Shown piece after piece: positions 1-7,204 of a stretch of DNA of 17,386 bases. Location: NCBI GenBank assembly GCA_013696265.1, contig JACCYX010000075.1:1-17386 (forward strand), written 5' to 3'. The notes beneath the pieces are model-generated. The model saw only the letters and a list, made by a program, of their open reading frames with translations. It was not told where the DNA came from and searched no databases. Source of the DNA: Chloroflexia bacterium. Its GTDB lineage: Bacteria > Chloroflexota > Chloroflexia > Thermomicrobiales > UBA6265. A program made the position numbers and the translations under genes. How positions within the stretch are numbered: position 1 is the first letter of the stretch; every line of letters begins with the position of its first letter.

Positions 1-96
1 AACGCCGCGGGCTGGACCTACGTGGCGGGCTTCGCCTCGTCGCTGCTGACGCTGCTCTACTACGTCATGCTGGTGACGGGCATGCGCCGCGAGTAA
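1..96 (+). CDS. C-terminal end of an unidentified membrane protein (partial)
   Basis: The first 96 bases read in frame from the window edge to a TAA stop and encode the last 31 residues of a protein whose start lies outside. The peptide contains one hydrophobic stretch (about residues 6-27, rich in L, V, Y and A) followed by a short basic tail ending MRRE, as expected for a last transmembrane helix with a cytoplasmic C-terminus. A strong hairpin terminator follows 34 bases later, which supports this being a true gene end. There is too little sequence to name a family. Confidence 0.6.
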   Translation, partial: NAAGWTYVAGFASSLLTLLYYVMLVTGMRRE

Positions 97-130
97 CCCG
101 TTTTCATATCCGAATCCGAATGTGCAAAGG

Positions 131-160
131 CCCCGGCGGGATTTTCCGCCGGGGCGTTCT
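131..160 (+). terminator. Intrinsic terminator after the partial membrane-protein gene
   Basis: A perfect 9-bp GC stem (CCCCGGCGG at 131-139 and CCGCCGGGG at 146-154) encloses a six-base loop and is followed by a short T-containing stretch (CGTTCTCG). The T-run is poor, but the stem is very stable. The site lies between two convergent genes, so it could stop transcription from either side. Confidence 0.7.
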
Positions 161-238
161 CGTGCATTCGCCCGGATTCTTCATGAACGATGCGGACACG
201 CTCCCCTACCCGAATTGTTGCTCTCGTGGACAATCCGA

Positions 239-1156
239 TCAGACGTTGCCGAGCACGGTCATCGCCCTGTCCAGGGCGTCGAGGTGCTGGCTGACCGACG
301 TGAACCCGCCGCCCATCGTGTTGATCGTCAGGTGCGTCGCGCCCTGGTCCCGCCACCAGCTCCAGGACCGCTTCCAGTCGTCCGGCGACGTACCGGCGAC
401 CGAGATCCGGGGTTCGATCCCGAAGGCGGCGGCGTCGCGGCCGGTCCGTTGCAATTCATCCCGCAGGATGTCCATGATCCGCTCGTACGTTTCCTGGCTG
501 CCGGAGTTGGGGAAGAAGCCATCGGCCAGCCGCGCCGCGCGCCGGACCGCGACCTCGGCGCTGCCGCCGATCCAGAGCGGGATCGGGCGCTGGACCGGCA
601 TTGGCGCAAGCCCGGCGTGGTCGACCGTGTGCCACCTGCCGTCGTAGCTGACGATTGGGTCGCGCCAGAGCGTCCGCAGCACGTCCATTTGCTCTTCCAG
701 ACGCTTGCCGCGGTTGCCGAACGATTCGCCCAGCCCCTGATACTCGATGTCGTTCCACCCGATGCCCACGCCGATTCGCGTTCTGCCTCCGGTCAGCAGG
801 TCGAGGGTGGCCGCCTGTTTGGCGACGAGCGCGGTCTGCCGCTGGGGCAGGATCAGCACCCCGGTCACCACCTCGATGTTCGGGACGATCGCCGCCAGGT
901 ATCCGAAGAGCACGAATACCTCGTGGAAGGGACTGTGCTCGTCGTAGCGGTTGACAAGCTTCGGATGGTGGGCTTCCTGGCTGCCGCTCAGCACGTGGTC
1001 GTAGGCGAGGATGTGTTGGTATCCTATTTGGTCGACACCTGTCGCGTAGGACCGGATGTCCTCCAGACTGTTGCCGATTTCGGTTTGCGGGAGCACGGCC
1101 CCGATCCTGATCCCATTCGACATTGCAAAAGAGCTAGTTAAAACTTCCGCCGACAC
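239..1156 (-). CDS. LLM class F420-dependent oxidoreductase (luciferase-like monooxygenase fold)
   Basis: The predicted protein of about 305 residues belongs to the bacterial luciferase-like TIM-barrel family, F420-dependent subgroup (resembling TIGR03619). These cytosolic enzymes use reduced coenzyme F420 or flavin to reduce or oxidise small molecules; the substrate here is unknown. Visible family features are the N-terminal strand GIRIGAVLPQTEIG, the AYDHVL segment, TGVLILPQRQ, the GRTRIGVGIGW loop that contacts the cofactor phosphate, and RPIPLWIGGS. I place the start at a GTG (1154-1156) because a near-perfect Shine-Dalgarno GGAGGAGGT (1161-1169) precedes it by the right distance. An internal ATG at 1121-1123 (MSNGIRIG) matches the usual family N-terminus but has no visible ribosome site. 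The gene is convergent with the partial gene to the left and divergent from the L,D-transpeptidase. Confidence 0.88.
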   Translation of the reverse strand: MSAEVLTSSFAMSNGIRIGAVLPQTEIGNSLEDIRSYATGVDQIGYQHILAYDHVLSGSQEAHHPKLVNRYDEHSPFHEVFVLFGYLAAIVPNIEVVTGVLILPQRQTALVAKQAATLDLLTGGRTRIGVGIGWNDIEYQGLGESFGNRGKRLEEQMDVLRTLWRDPIVSYDGRWHTVDHAGLAPMPVQRPIPLWIGGSAEVAVRRAARLADGFFPNSGSQETYERIMDILRDELQRTGRDAAAFGIEPRISVAGTSPDDWKRSWSWWRDQGATHLTINTMGGGFTSVSQHLDALDRAMTVLGNV

Positions 1157-1280
1157 AGACACCTCCTCCGCCGATGATGCGTTAAGGTCCATATATGGCG
1201 TGTTGAACGTAAGCCCACCTGAGAGACCATACGTGCTCGCCAACCAATCGACCGATAGTTCCTACCCAAAGGATAGTACC

Positions 1281-2966
1281 ATGACGATCAATTCCCGTAA
1301 CGATGAACCCGTCACGTCGATGGTGGTGAACCCGCGTGCCGTCCGCCTGGGGCGAAGGCGTTTCGTGGCCGGCGCCGTGGCCGGCGGTCTGCTGCTGCCC
1401 TTTCACGATGTGGCGGCCCAGAACTCGCCGCCGATCGAACAGCGTGGCGAAGAGGAGTCTGAAGACGACTTTGAGATTGTCGAACCGGAGCTTCCCGCGA
1501 CCATCTCGGCGGAGGAGGATGCGGGCACGATCACCGATGCGGTCGCGGGCGGCGCGATCCGCTACTTCGCCCAGACTGGCCACAACCTCGACGAGCCGTT
1601 CCTGTCGGCGTGGACATTGGCCGGTGGCGAGAGTGGACCAGGCTATCCGATCTCGGAGCCCCGGCTGGTCGAGAACGACGGCTCGATTCGCCAGGATTTC
1701 GAGGCGTTCGCGCTGACCTACGATCCCAACGTCGAGGCGGACGAGGCGCTCCGGTCGGTAGCCCTGCCCGAATCGGTCGTCAACGGCATCTCCAGGGGCA
1801 CCGCCGCCCGAAAGGTGCTGGCCTGCCGGTCGGACCAGGATTCATGCCAGTTCTTCGCCGTGACCGGTCACACGGTGTCCGGCGCCTTCGCGGCGTTCTG
1901 GGAGGACCACGGCGAGCGCCAGCTGCTCGGTCTCCCGCTCTCCGAACCCGCTGTCAGCGGCGGCGCGACGGTCCAGGTCTTCGAGCATGCCGTCCTTGAA
2001 ATGGATGCCTCCGGGCAGGTAACGATGCGGAAGGTGAACACCGACCTCGCCATGCAGTCGTCGAGGGGCGACGATCCCGCTTTCCTGCCCGCGCCGCCGA
2101 CGCTGGGCACGACCTGGCTGGTGGTGGCCAGCGATGGACTCCGGCTGAGGTCGGGCCCCGGCACCGACTCGGAGACGATCGCCGTGCTGCCGGACAACGC
2201 CGAGTTTATCGCGGCCCCGGAAGCCGCCGATGACTGGGTTCCAGGCTACGTCGATGGCTTTTCCGGCTGGGTCTCCGCCGAGTTCCTCTCGACCAGGGAG
2301 CAGCGGCAGGCTGTCGCCGCCGAGAACTGGCGCCTCAATGTCTGGGCCGGGTTGACCCTGGGCGATACCAATCTCCGGCGCGAGCCCTCGACCTCAAGCC
2401 AATCCGTGCGAACCATTCCCTACCAGTCGCCGGTCGTGATCGTGGACTGGGTGCGGGGCGAAGCGGTGACGGACAACCAGATAACCTGGGCGGAACTGGA
2501 GGACGGGTCGTACGTGTACGCCCGGAACATCGTTCGCGCCGCGCCGATTCAGCCGCCGGAACTCGGCAACGACGCGCCGTCCGAAGGCAAGTGGATCGAT
2601 GTGCACCTGACTCAGCAACTCATGGTGGCCTACGAAGGGCGAGAGCCGGTGAGGACGGTGGTGACGACGACGGGCATGCCCGGCTGGGAGACGCCGCCGG
2701 GCTTCTACCGCATCAACACGCGCGTCCCCAACGAGACGATGGAGAGCGGGTCGATCGGGGCCGAGGATTTCTACGTGCTCAAGAACGTGCTGTTCACGCA
2801 GTATTTCACCGATCGTGGCCACGCGCTCCACTACGCCTGGTGGAAAACCGCCGAAACGATCGGCCGGCCGGGGAGCCACGGCTGCCTCAACCTGCTGCTC
2901 GAGGACGCACAGTTCTTCTGGGACTGGGCCGATATCGGCACCCCCGTCGTCTGCCGGGAGGCGTAG
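1281..2966 (+). CDS. Exported L,D-transpeptidase with two TGH-type repeats and two SH3 domains
   Basis: This 561-residue protein probably forms 3-3 cross-links in peptidoglycan, or attaches proteins to it, outside the cytoplasmic membrane. The N-terminus has a Tat-like signal (LGRRRFVAG near residues 23-31, a hydrophobic run, then VAAQ). An acidic linker follows, then two repeats of the pattern TGH...F..W...G...G.P.SEP (about 94-126 and 190-223). Next are two SH3-like domains (about 275-338, with LRLRSGPG, and 357-418, with NLRREPS). The YkuD domain (about 437-561) carries the catalytic His514/His517 region and SHGCLN (532-537), with Cys535 as nucleophile. The start is the ATG after AAAGGA at 1268-1273. 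The same frame is open further upstream, but an earlier start would run into the divergent oxidoreductase gene and displace the signal peptide. Which of the two histidines is the active one is inferred from motif spacing. Confidence 0.9.
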   Translation: MTINSRNDEPVTSMVVNPRAVRLGRRRFVAGAVAGGLLLPFHDVAAQNSPPIEQRGEEESEDDFEIVEPELPATISAEEDAGTITDAVAGGAIRYFAQTGHNLDEPFLSAWTLAGGESGPGYPISEPRLVENDGSIRQDFEAFALTYDPNVEADEALRSVALPESVVNGISRGTAARKVLACRSDQDSCQFFAVTGHTVSGAFAAFWEDHGERQLLGLPLSEPAVSGGATVQVFEHAVLEMDASGQVTMRKVNTDLAMQSSRGDDPAFLPAPPTLGTTWLVVASDGLRLRSGPGTDSETIAVLPDNAEFIAAPEAADDWVPGYVDGFSGWVSAEFLSTREQRQAVAAENWRLNVWAGLTLGDTNLRREPSTSSQSVRTIPYQSPVVIVDWVRGEAVTDNQITWAELEDGSYVYARNIVRAAPIQPPELGNDAPSEGKWIDVHLTQQLMVAYEGREPVRTVVTTTGMPGWETPPGFYRINTRVPNETMESGSIGAEDFYVLKNVLFTQYFTDRGHALHYAWWKTAETIGRPGSHGCLNLLLEDAQFFWDWADIGTPVVCREA

Positions 2967-3019
2967 CCGAGTTTGGCGACGCCGTTTCTCAACCCTCAGT
3001 GCTTCGTCACCACCATATT

Positions 3020-3149
3020 GTCATTTCGAGCTTGCGAGAAATCCCTGTGCGAAGCACTCGACGGCGAAGCCGGCGCCTGATGTTGCGGAAGACCAGTCCG
3101 GCTGCGCCGGAAGCGCTTCGCGCAGGGATTCCTCCTTCGTCGGAATGAC
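3020..3149. repeat. 130-bp imperfect inverted-repeat element (REP/MITE-like)
   Basis: The left arm (3020-3058) and the right arm (3112-3149) are imperfect inverted copies of about 38 bases. Both contain GTCATT(T/C)CGA at the outer end, then GAG(A/G)AATCCCTG and GCGAAGC(A/G)CT at the inner end. Between them lies about 53 bp that includes the inverted CCGGC-type stretch GTCCGGCTGCGCCGGA. The arms would fold into a long cruciform or RNA hairpin. There is no coding capacity. Outward GTCATTCCGA...GGAATC ends resemble dispersed palindromic repeats known from several bacterial genomes; that family resemblance is from memory. The element lies inside a 411-bp gene-free stretch (2967-3377), in which I see nothing else I can support. 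Confidence 0.7.
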
Positions 3150-3377
3150 GACCAGCCTTAGTCGGGGCACTCTGTGTGAACGTGAGCAGGAGGTCTGGAC
3201 GAAGGCTCATTTTGGCCATCCGGCTGGAAACGTGGCATAGTGCGTGATGCTGATCGTGTGACTGGTGGCTCCAGTTTCGACTTCGCGGCCCATCCTGTTG
3301 CGTCCTTCCCCAGACATCGAGCGCCGCGACCCCGCAAGGATTACAGGATCGACATCGAACACTGGCAGAAACTGACC

Positions 3378-4559
3378 ATGCCTGACCGTCCCAAACCGTT
3401 TTCAAGCGAGTGGATGAATGCTCCGGCGTCGAAGCCGGAGCGGCCCGGGCGTGTCCGGCGCAACGCCAACCAGCGGGTCGTGTCATTCTTCGGCCACTTT
3501 CCTGGTGAGCGCGTTTTGACCATATTTGTCATCGTAATCCTGACGATGGGCTCGTTCTGGTTTGCCGGTCCGCATGGCGAAGCCCAGGTAACGACCGGCG
3601 TCAGCCTGGTGGCCCAGGCGCCGGAGACGCCGCAAATCCGGTTCGCGGCGCCGCGGCCGACGGCGGAAACCGAAATCTCGACCGATTCGCTCCCGGTGAC
3701 CGGCGGCGACTCGGGGCAATCCCAAGCCCCCGTGGTGCCGGATCTCAACCTGCAACCGGCGCCGCTCGAGGAGCAGCCAACCACGCCTGGTGGGCTGCTG
3801 CCCAACAACCGCATCCTGTCGTATTACGGCTTTCCGGACAACGTTGAAATGGGCATCCTGGGTGAGTACGACATGGACCGGTTGCTGGAACTCTTGCGCG
3901 AACAGGCCGCTGAATATGAAGCGGCCGACCCGTCCAAACCGGTCATCCTCGCCTTCGAAGTAGTCGCCTCCGTGGCCCAGCAGGCGCCCCAGGGCGACGG
4001 CAGCTGGTTGCTGGATGCGCCTTCGGCCATGCTCAACGAGTACGCCGATTTTACCCGCGAGAACGGGATGCTGCTGATCCTGGACGCGCAGATCGGCTAC
4101 CGCACGGTCGAAAACGACGTCAAGGGCTTACGTCCGTGGCTGGCGCAGGACCATGTCCACCTCGCCATCGACCCGGAGTTCGCCATGGAGGAAGGGCAAA
4201 CGCCGGGCTCGCACATCGGCAGTGTCGAGGCGGCCGAGGTGCAGTGGGCGCAGCAGTGGCTCGTCGATCTCGCCATTGACGAAGGCGTTCCACCGAAGCT
4301 GCTCATCGTGCATCAGTTCAAGGAGTCGATGATCGCCGATAAGGCGAGCATCGCGCCCATGCCCGGCGTTCAACTGGTCATCGACGCCGATGGCTGGGGG
4401 CCGCCCGACCAGAAGCGGGCCGCCTACGATTTCGTCAACAATGCCACCGCCGTTGAATACGCCGGGGTCAAATTGTTCTACAAGCAGGATGACCCGATGA
4501 TGTCAGCCGAGGACATTGTCAACCTCGATCCTTCTCCACTCTTTGTCATGTATCAATAG
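3378..4559 (+). CDS. Single-pass membrane-anchored protein of unknown function with a possible barrel-fold ectodomain
   Basis: I do not recognise a named family. The 393-residue product has a basic cytoplasmic N-terminus (RRNANQR at about 27-33) and one hydrophobic helix at about residues 46-63 (VLTIFVIVILTMGSFWF). A proline/threonine-rich extracellular linker runs to about 142, followed by a compact domain at about 143-393. That domain starts ILSYYGFP...MGILGEY and has alternating strands and helices (VILAFEVVASVAQ, MLLILDAQIG, HVHLAIDPEF, KLLIVHQF, VQLVIDADGWG). This is compatible with a TIM-barrel, glycosidase-like fold, but no catalytic pair can be assigned. The ATG start has no clear Shine-Dalgarno. 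The frame is open back to 3240, but the upstream part has no recognisable content. The gene lies downstream of the L,D-transpeptidase, so a cell-envelope role is possible; this is inference. Confidence 0.75.
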   Translation: MPDRPKPFSSEWMNAPASKPERPGRVRRNANQRVVSFFGHFPGERVLTIFVIVILTMGSFWFAGPHGEAQVTTGVSLVAQAPETPQIRFAAPRPTAETEISTDSLPVTGGDSGQSQAPVVPDLNLQPAPLEEQPTTPGGLLPNNRILSYYGFPDNVEMGILGEYDMDRLLELLREQAAEYEAADPSKPVILAFEVVASVAQQAPQGDGSWLLDAPSAMLNEYADFTRENGMLLILDAQIGYRTVENDVKGLRPWLAQDHVHLAIDPEFAMEEGQTPGSHIGSVEAAEVQWAQQWLVDLAIDEGVPPKLLIVHQFKESMIADKASIAPMPGVQLVIDADGWGPPDQKRAAYDFVNNATAVEYAGVKLFYKQDDPMMSAEDIVNLDPSPLFVMYQ

Positions 4560-4607
4560 CAGACCGTCGTCTCGGCTGGATCGCTGGCGCGGGTGGGCTG
4601 GGCGCAT

Positions 4608-4632
4608 CCGTCCGCTCTCGGCGATCGGACGG
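4608..4632. other. Stem-loop in the gap before the PPOX-fold gene
   Basis: A perfect 7-bp stem (CCGTCCG at 4608-4614 and CGGACGG at 4626-4632) with an 11-base loop lies between the membrane-anchored protein and the PPOX-fold gene. No T-run follows, so it is not a standard intrinsic terminator. It may be a Rho-independent remnant, an mRNA-stability hairpin, or chance in GC-rich DNA. Confidence 0.3.
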
Positions 4633-4678
4633 CACCTTGTGTGTGAGACACAGCATCGAGTTGGGGGACAGCAGGCAG

Positions 4679-5134
4679 ATGGGGAAGATCTACGTCCTCC
4701 CGGACCACGACATCGAACGGCTCCTGGGCACCGCCCTCGTCGGCCGGATTGCCTGTTGCGCGACCTCGTTCGATGGTGAGGCGCGACCGTACGTGGTGCC
4801 CCTGGCGTATGGCTACGATGGCGAAAGTGTCTATGCCTTTAGCGGGTTGGGCCGCAAGATCCACATCATGCGCGCCCAGCCGCTCATCTCGTTCGAGGTG
4901 GACGAAGCGATCGCCGAAGACCGGTGGTCCAGCGTGATCGCCGACGGCGCATACGAGGAACTGACCTCGGCGGCGGATCGGCGGCTGGCCCACGAGGTGA
5001 TTTTCGGCCAGGATTCACCCTTTCCCGATTTTTCGCCGGAGCAGATCGTCTACCGGTTGCGCCTGAGCCGCAAGAGTGGCCGCTTCGAGCTTCCCGATGG
5101 CGAAGAGCCGCCTGGGGCCACGATCCCAACGTGA
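4679..5134 (+). CDS. Pyridoxamine 5'-phosphate oxidase-fold flavoprotein (NimA-like)
   Basis: The predicted 151-residue protein has the split-barrel FMN-binding fold of the PPOX superfamily, closest to the NimA/COG3467-type group. Seen in order are an N-terminal helix (DIERLLGTALVGRIA), RPYVVPLAYGYDG (about 36-48), a GRKIHIM segment (about 58-64) that in the family contacts the FMN phosphate, PLISFEVDE (about 68-76), and W83SSVIADGAYEEL. Members bind FMN, F420 or haem and often act as nitro- or redox-active small-molecule reductases. The substrate cannot be read from sequence, and NimA activity should not be assumed. I chose the ATG at 4679, which is preceded by a G-rich stretch (GGGGGA at 4663-4668). 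A TTG at 4637 in the same frame would add 14 residues that do not look like the family. Confidence 0.85.
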   Translation: MGKIYVLPDHDIERLLGTALVGRIACCATSFDGEARPYVVPLAYGYDGESVYAFSGLGRKIHIMRAQPLISFEVDEAIAEDRWSSVIADGAYEELTSAADRRLAHEVIFGQDSPFPDFSPEQIVYRLRLSRKSGRFELPDGEEPPGATIPT

Positions 5135-5238
5135 TGTCCCGTGATTGACCACGTTCCACGACGCCCCCGATCAGCGAAAGCCCTTGATATGACGGCTATT
5201 CCTGGTGCTGGATGGGGTCGTGTGAACGGGTCATGACG

Positions 5239-5309
5239 CTTGACTCGGCCCCCAAAAGGTTGTATCACCAAGGCAAGGTTTTCATATGAAGAGCCTTTCC
5301 GCGGGCGTT
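5239..5309 (+). promoter_or_regulatory. Promoter plus palindromic operator/leader, copy 1
   Basis: TTGACT (5240-5245) and TATCAC (5263-5268) are 17 bases apart and look like -35 and -10 boxes of a housekeeping sigma factor. The predicted start falls near 5275. Exactly there begins an imperfect palindrome, AAGGTTTTCA then TA then TGAAGAGCCTT (5275-5297), with one bulged G. The 56-nt block 5254-5309 is repeated at 7040-7095 with only two differences, both at the palindrome centre, whereas the flanks differ. A repressor or activator site, or a 5' mRNA hairpin, would fit. The regulator is unknown and none is encoded in the window. The rest of the 290-bp gap before the binding-protein gene shows only a small hairpin at 5322-5341. 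Confidence 0.6.
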
Positions 5310-5424
5310 TCGATGCAATTACCAACCACCTTTCTGGTTGGATCGCGTCCCGACCAGTACGGAGGCAATCGCCTTCGGCTTGCCGACAGAAGATCAATGG
5401 ACCACGCATAGGAGGATCCATTCC

Positions 5425-6855
5425 GTGAAGCAGTACCTTCCAAATCCCGTCAATGAACTGATGAAAGCGTCGTACACCGGGCAGTTGTCACGGCGCGATG
5501 TCATGAAGCGAGGCGGCGCGCTGGGCCTGAGCGCCACGGTGATGGGCACGATCCTGGCCTCGCACAACGCCGCCGCGCAGGATGCGTCTCCTGAAGCGAG
5601 CCCCGCCGCCGCTCAGCCCGCCGGTTGGTCGATCGTTGTTCCGGAAGGGCTCCCGGATCTTGCGGGCGCGACGATTAGCGCTATGCTCGAGCCCGATGGA
5701 CCGTTGGCGGCGTTTGACCAGGCGAGCTGCGACATGTTCGCCGAGGCCACGGGCGCGACCGTCAATTACATCATGGGTCCTCCCACCGATCGGCTGGTCG
5801 TCATGCAGCAGACGATGGCGGCGGAATCGTCCGATATCGACGTGGCCATGATCGACGTAATTTGGCCGGGCATCTTCGCCGCCCACGCCGTCGACCTGAG
5901 CGACCAGGTGGGTGAGGTCGAATTCTTCGAGCGCATCCAGGAGAACAACACAGTCGACGGCATGCTCGTCGGATTGCCGTACTTTACCGACGCCGGCTTG
6001 CTTTACTACCGCACCGATCTCCTGGAGAAGTACGGCTTCGAAGGCCCGCCGACGACCTGGCAGGAACTCACCGACATGGCGACCACCATTGTCGAGGGCG
6101 AGGCCGCCGCGAACACCGCGTTCACCGGCTTCACGTTCCAGGGCGGCGCCTACGAAGGCCTGACCTGCAACGCCCTCGAATGGCAGTACTCCAATGGCGG
6201 CGGCTCGATCATCGAACCCGATGGCACCGTCTCCATGAACAACGACCAGGCCAAGGCCGCCCTTGAGTTGGCGGCATCGTGGGTCGGCACGATCTCGCCG
6301 GAAGCCGTCACTGGCTACATGGAGGAGGACGCCCGTGCCGTCTGGCAGGGCGGCAACGCCGCCTTCATGCGCAACTGGCCGTACGCCTATAGCCTGAGCG
6401 CGGCTTCCGACTCGGTGATTCGGGATGTGTTCGCCATCACCCAACTCCCAATGGGCGACGGGGAAGGCGCGACCCATGCGGCGACGCTCGGCGGGTGGCA
6501 GATGTTCGTTTCCCGCTACTCCGAGAACCAGGACGCCGCCAAGGCGTTCGCGAAGTACATGGTTTCGCCGGAACTGCAAAAGGCGCGCGCCATCGAGCGG
6601 GCGGCCCTGCCGACGATCGGTTCCCTGTACGAGGACGAAGACATCCTGGCCGCCAACCCGTACTTTGAGACGTTGTTCGACGTGTTCGAGTCGGGCTCGG
6701 TGGCGCGTCCATCGACGCCGACCGCCGATCTCTACGGCGAAGCCTCACTCGAGTACTTCTCGGCGGTGAGCGAGATCCTGACTGGATCGGCCGAGGTCGA
6801 TTCGCGTGTCGAAGACCTCGCGGCCTCGCTCGAAGACATCATGGCCGACGTTTAG
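5425..6855 (+). CDS. Carbohydrate ABC transporter substrate-binding protein 1 (Tat-exported)
   Basis: This 476-residue protein is a family-1 extracellular solute-binding protein (MalE-like) that would capture a sugar outside the membrane and hand it to the permease pair encoded downstream. The N-terminus has a 20-residue leader, then a twin-arginine motif (SRRDVMKRG, Arg23-Arg24), a hydrophobic stretch and a probable cleavage site at NAAAQ (about 51). A short P/A/S-rich linker precedes the mature domain. Family-typical segments include DVIWPGIFAAHAVDLSD, VDGMLVGLPYFTDAGLLYYRTDLLEKYG, TTWQELTDMA, GFTFQGGAYEGL and AAFMRNWPYAY. The start is a GTG at 5425 with AGGAGG (5410-5415) nine bases upstream. 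It is a close paralogue of the next gene, with the same start codon and ribosome-site spacing. The sugar is unknown. Confidence 0.93.
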   Translation: MKQYLPNPVNELMKASYTGQLSRRDVMKRGGALGLSATVMGTILASHNAAAQDASPEASPAAAQPAGWSIVVPEGLPDLAGATISAMLEPDGPLAAFDQASCDMFAEATGATVNYIMGPPTDRLVVMQQTMAAESSDIDVAMIDVIWPGIFAAHAVDLSDQVGEVEFFERIQENNTVDGMLVGLPYFTDAGLLYYRTDLLEKYGFEGPPTTWQELTDMATTIVEGEAAANTAFTGFTFQGGAYEGLTCNALEWQYSNGGGSIIEPDGTVSMNNDQAKAALELAASWVGTISPEAVTGYMEEDARAVWQGGNAAFMRNWPYAYSLSAASDSVIRDVFAITQLPMGDGEGATHAATLGGWQMFVSRYSENQDAAKAFAKYMVSPELQKARAIERAALPTIGSLYEDEDILAANPYFETLFDVFESGSVARPSTPTADLYGEASLEYFSAVSEILTGSAEVDSRVEDLAASLEDIMADV

Positions 6856-6894
6856 GCGTCCAGGGCCACTGAATTGACGATACGCTCGGGATTG

Positions 6895-6921
6895 GGCGAA
6901 CCGTGCATTCCACGGTTCGCC
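6895..6921 (+). terminator. Stem-loop after binding-protein gene 1 (possible terminator)
   Basis: A perfect 11-bp stem (GGCGAACCGTG at 6895-6905 and CACGGTTCGCC at 6911-6921) has a five-base loop. Only TATCTT follows, so termination may be partial. It lies in the 349-bp gene-free stretch 6856-7204. The rest of that stretch holds promoter/operator copy 2, and I see nothing else there. Confidence 0.55.
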
Positions 6922-7024
6922 TATCTTGACGAGTATCCCGGCTACGTCACGATCGAATACCCGAAATCGCTGAAATCATGGGTATCTGGCATGGGCGGGG
7001 ACATGCCGCGGATGCCCCACGGTT

Positions 7025-7095
7025 CTTGACGTGGGACCGAAAAGGTTGTATCACCAAGGCAAGGTTTTCACCTGAAGAGCCTTTCCGCGGGCGTT
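7025..7095 (+). promoter_or_regulatory. Promoter plus palindromic operator/leader, copy 2
   Basis: TTGACG (7026-7031) and TATCAC (7049-7054) are again 17 bases apart, at the same distance from the palindrome as in copy 1. The palindrome AAGGTTTTCA-CC-TGAAGAGCCTT covers 7061-7083. The block 7040-7095 matches 5254-5309 at 54 of 56 positions, while the nine bases between the -35 hexamer and the block differ. A separate promoter for the second binding-protein gene is therefore likely, giving the two paralogues shared regulation. The start codon of the gene is about 110 bases downstream of the block, much as in copy 1 (about 115). Confidence 0.6.
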
Positions 7096-7204
7096 CGACG
7101 CGGTATCCGGCCAATGCTCGCTTCGGATTCGTCCGGTTGAGCATGTGGCAGACGCAATCGAATGCAAGCGGACGATCGATTAAATCCTGAGGAGGATCAA
7201 TTCA

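Noticed and set aside
122..1141. A long plus-strand open frame of 339 codons opposite the LLM oxidoreductase.
   Set aside because: It is an arginine- and alanine-rich shadow of a clear minus-strand gene in GC-rich DNA, with no family features.
1189..1198. Perfect 10-bp palindrome CCATATATGG between the divergent oxidoreductase and transpeptidase genes.
   Set aside because: It could be an operator or part of a -10 region, but no partner -35 box or second copy was found, so it is too short to support.
1056..1280. Extended N-terminus for the L,D-transpeptidase.
   Set aside because: It would overlap the divergent gene start and place 75 residues ahead of a good signal peptide, whereas the ATG at 1281 has a ribosome site.
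5287..5410. A short open frame beginning ATGAAGAGCC inside the leader of the first binding-protein gene and ending just before its start.
   Set aside because: In the second leader the ATG is CTG and the frame changes after about eight codons, so it is not conserved and has no ribosome site.
5050..7144. Two antisense frames upstream of the binding-protein genes share a peptide containing NLALVIQPF.
   Set aside because: The similarity is fully explained by the duplicated 56-nt promoter block; outside it the frames do not match.
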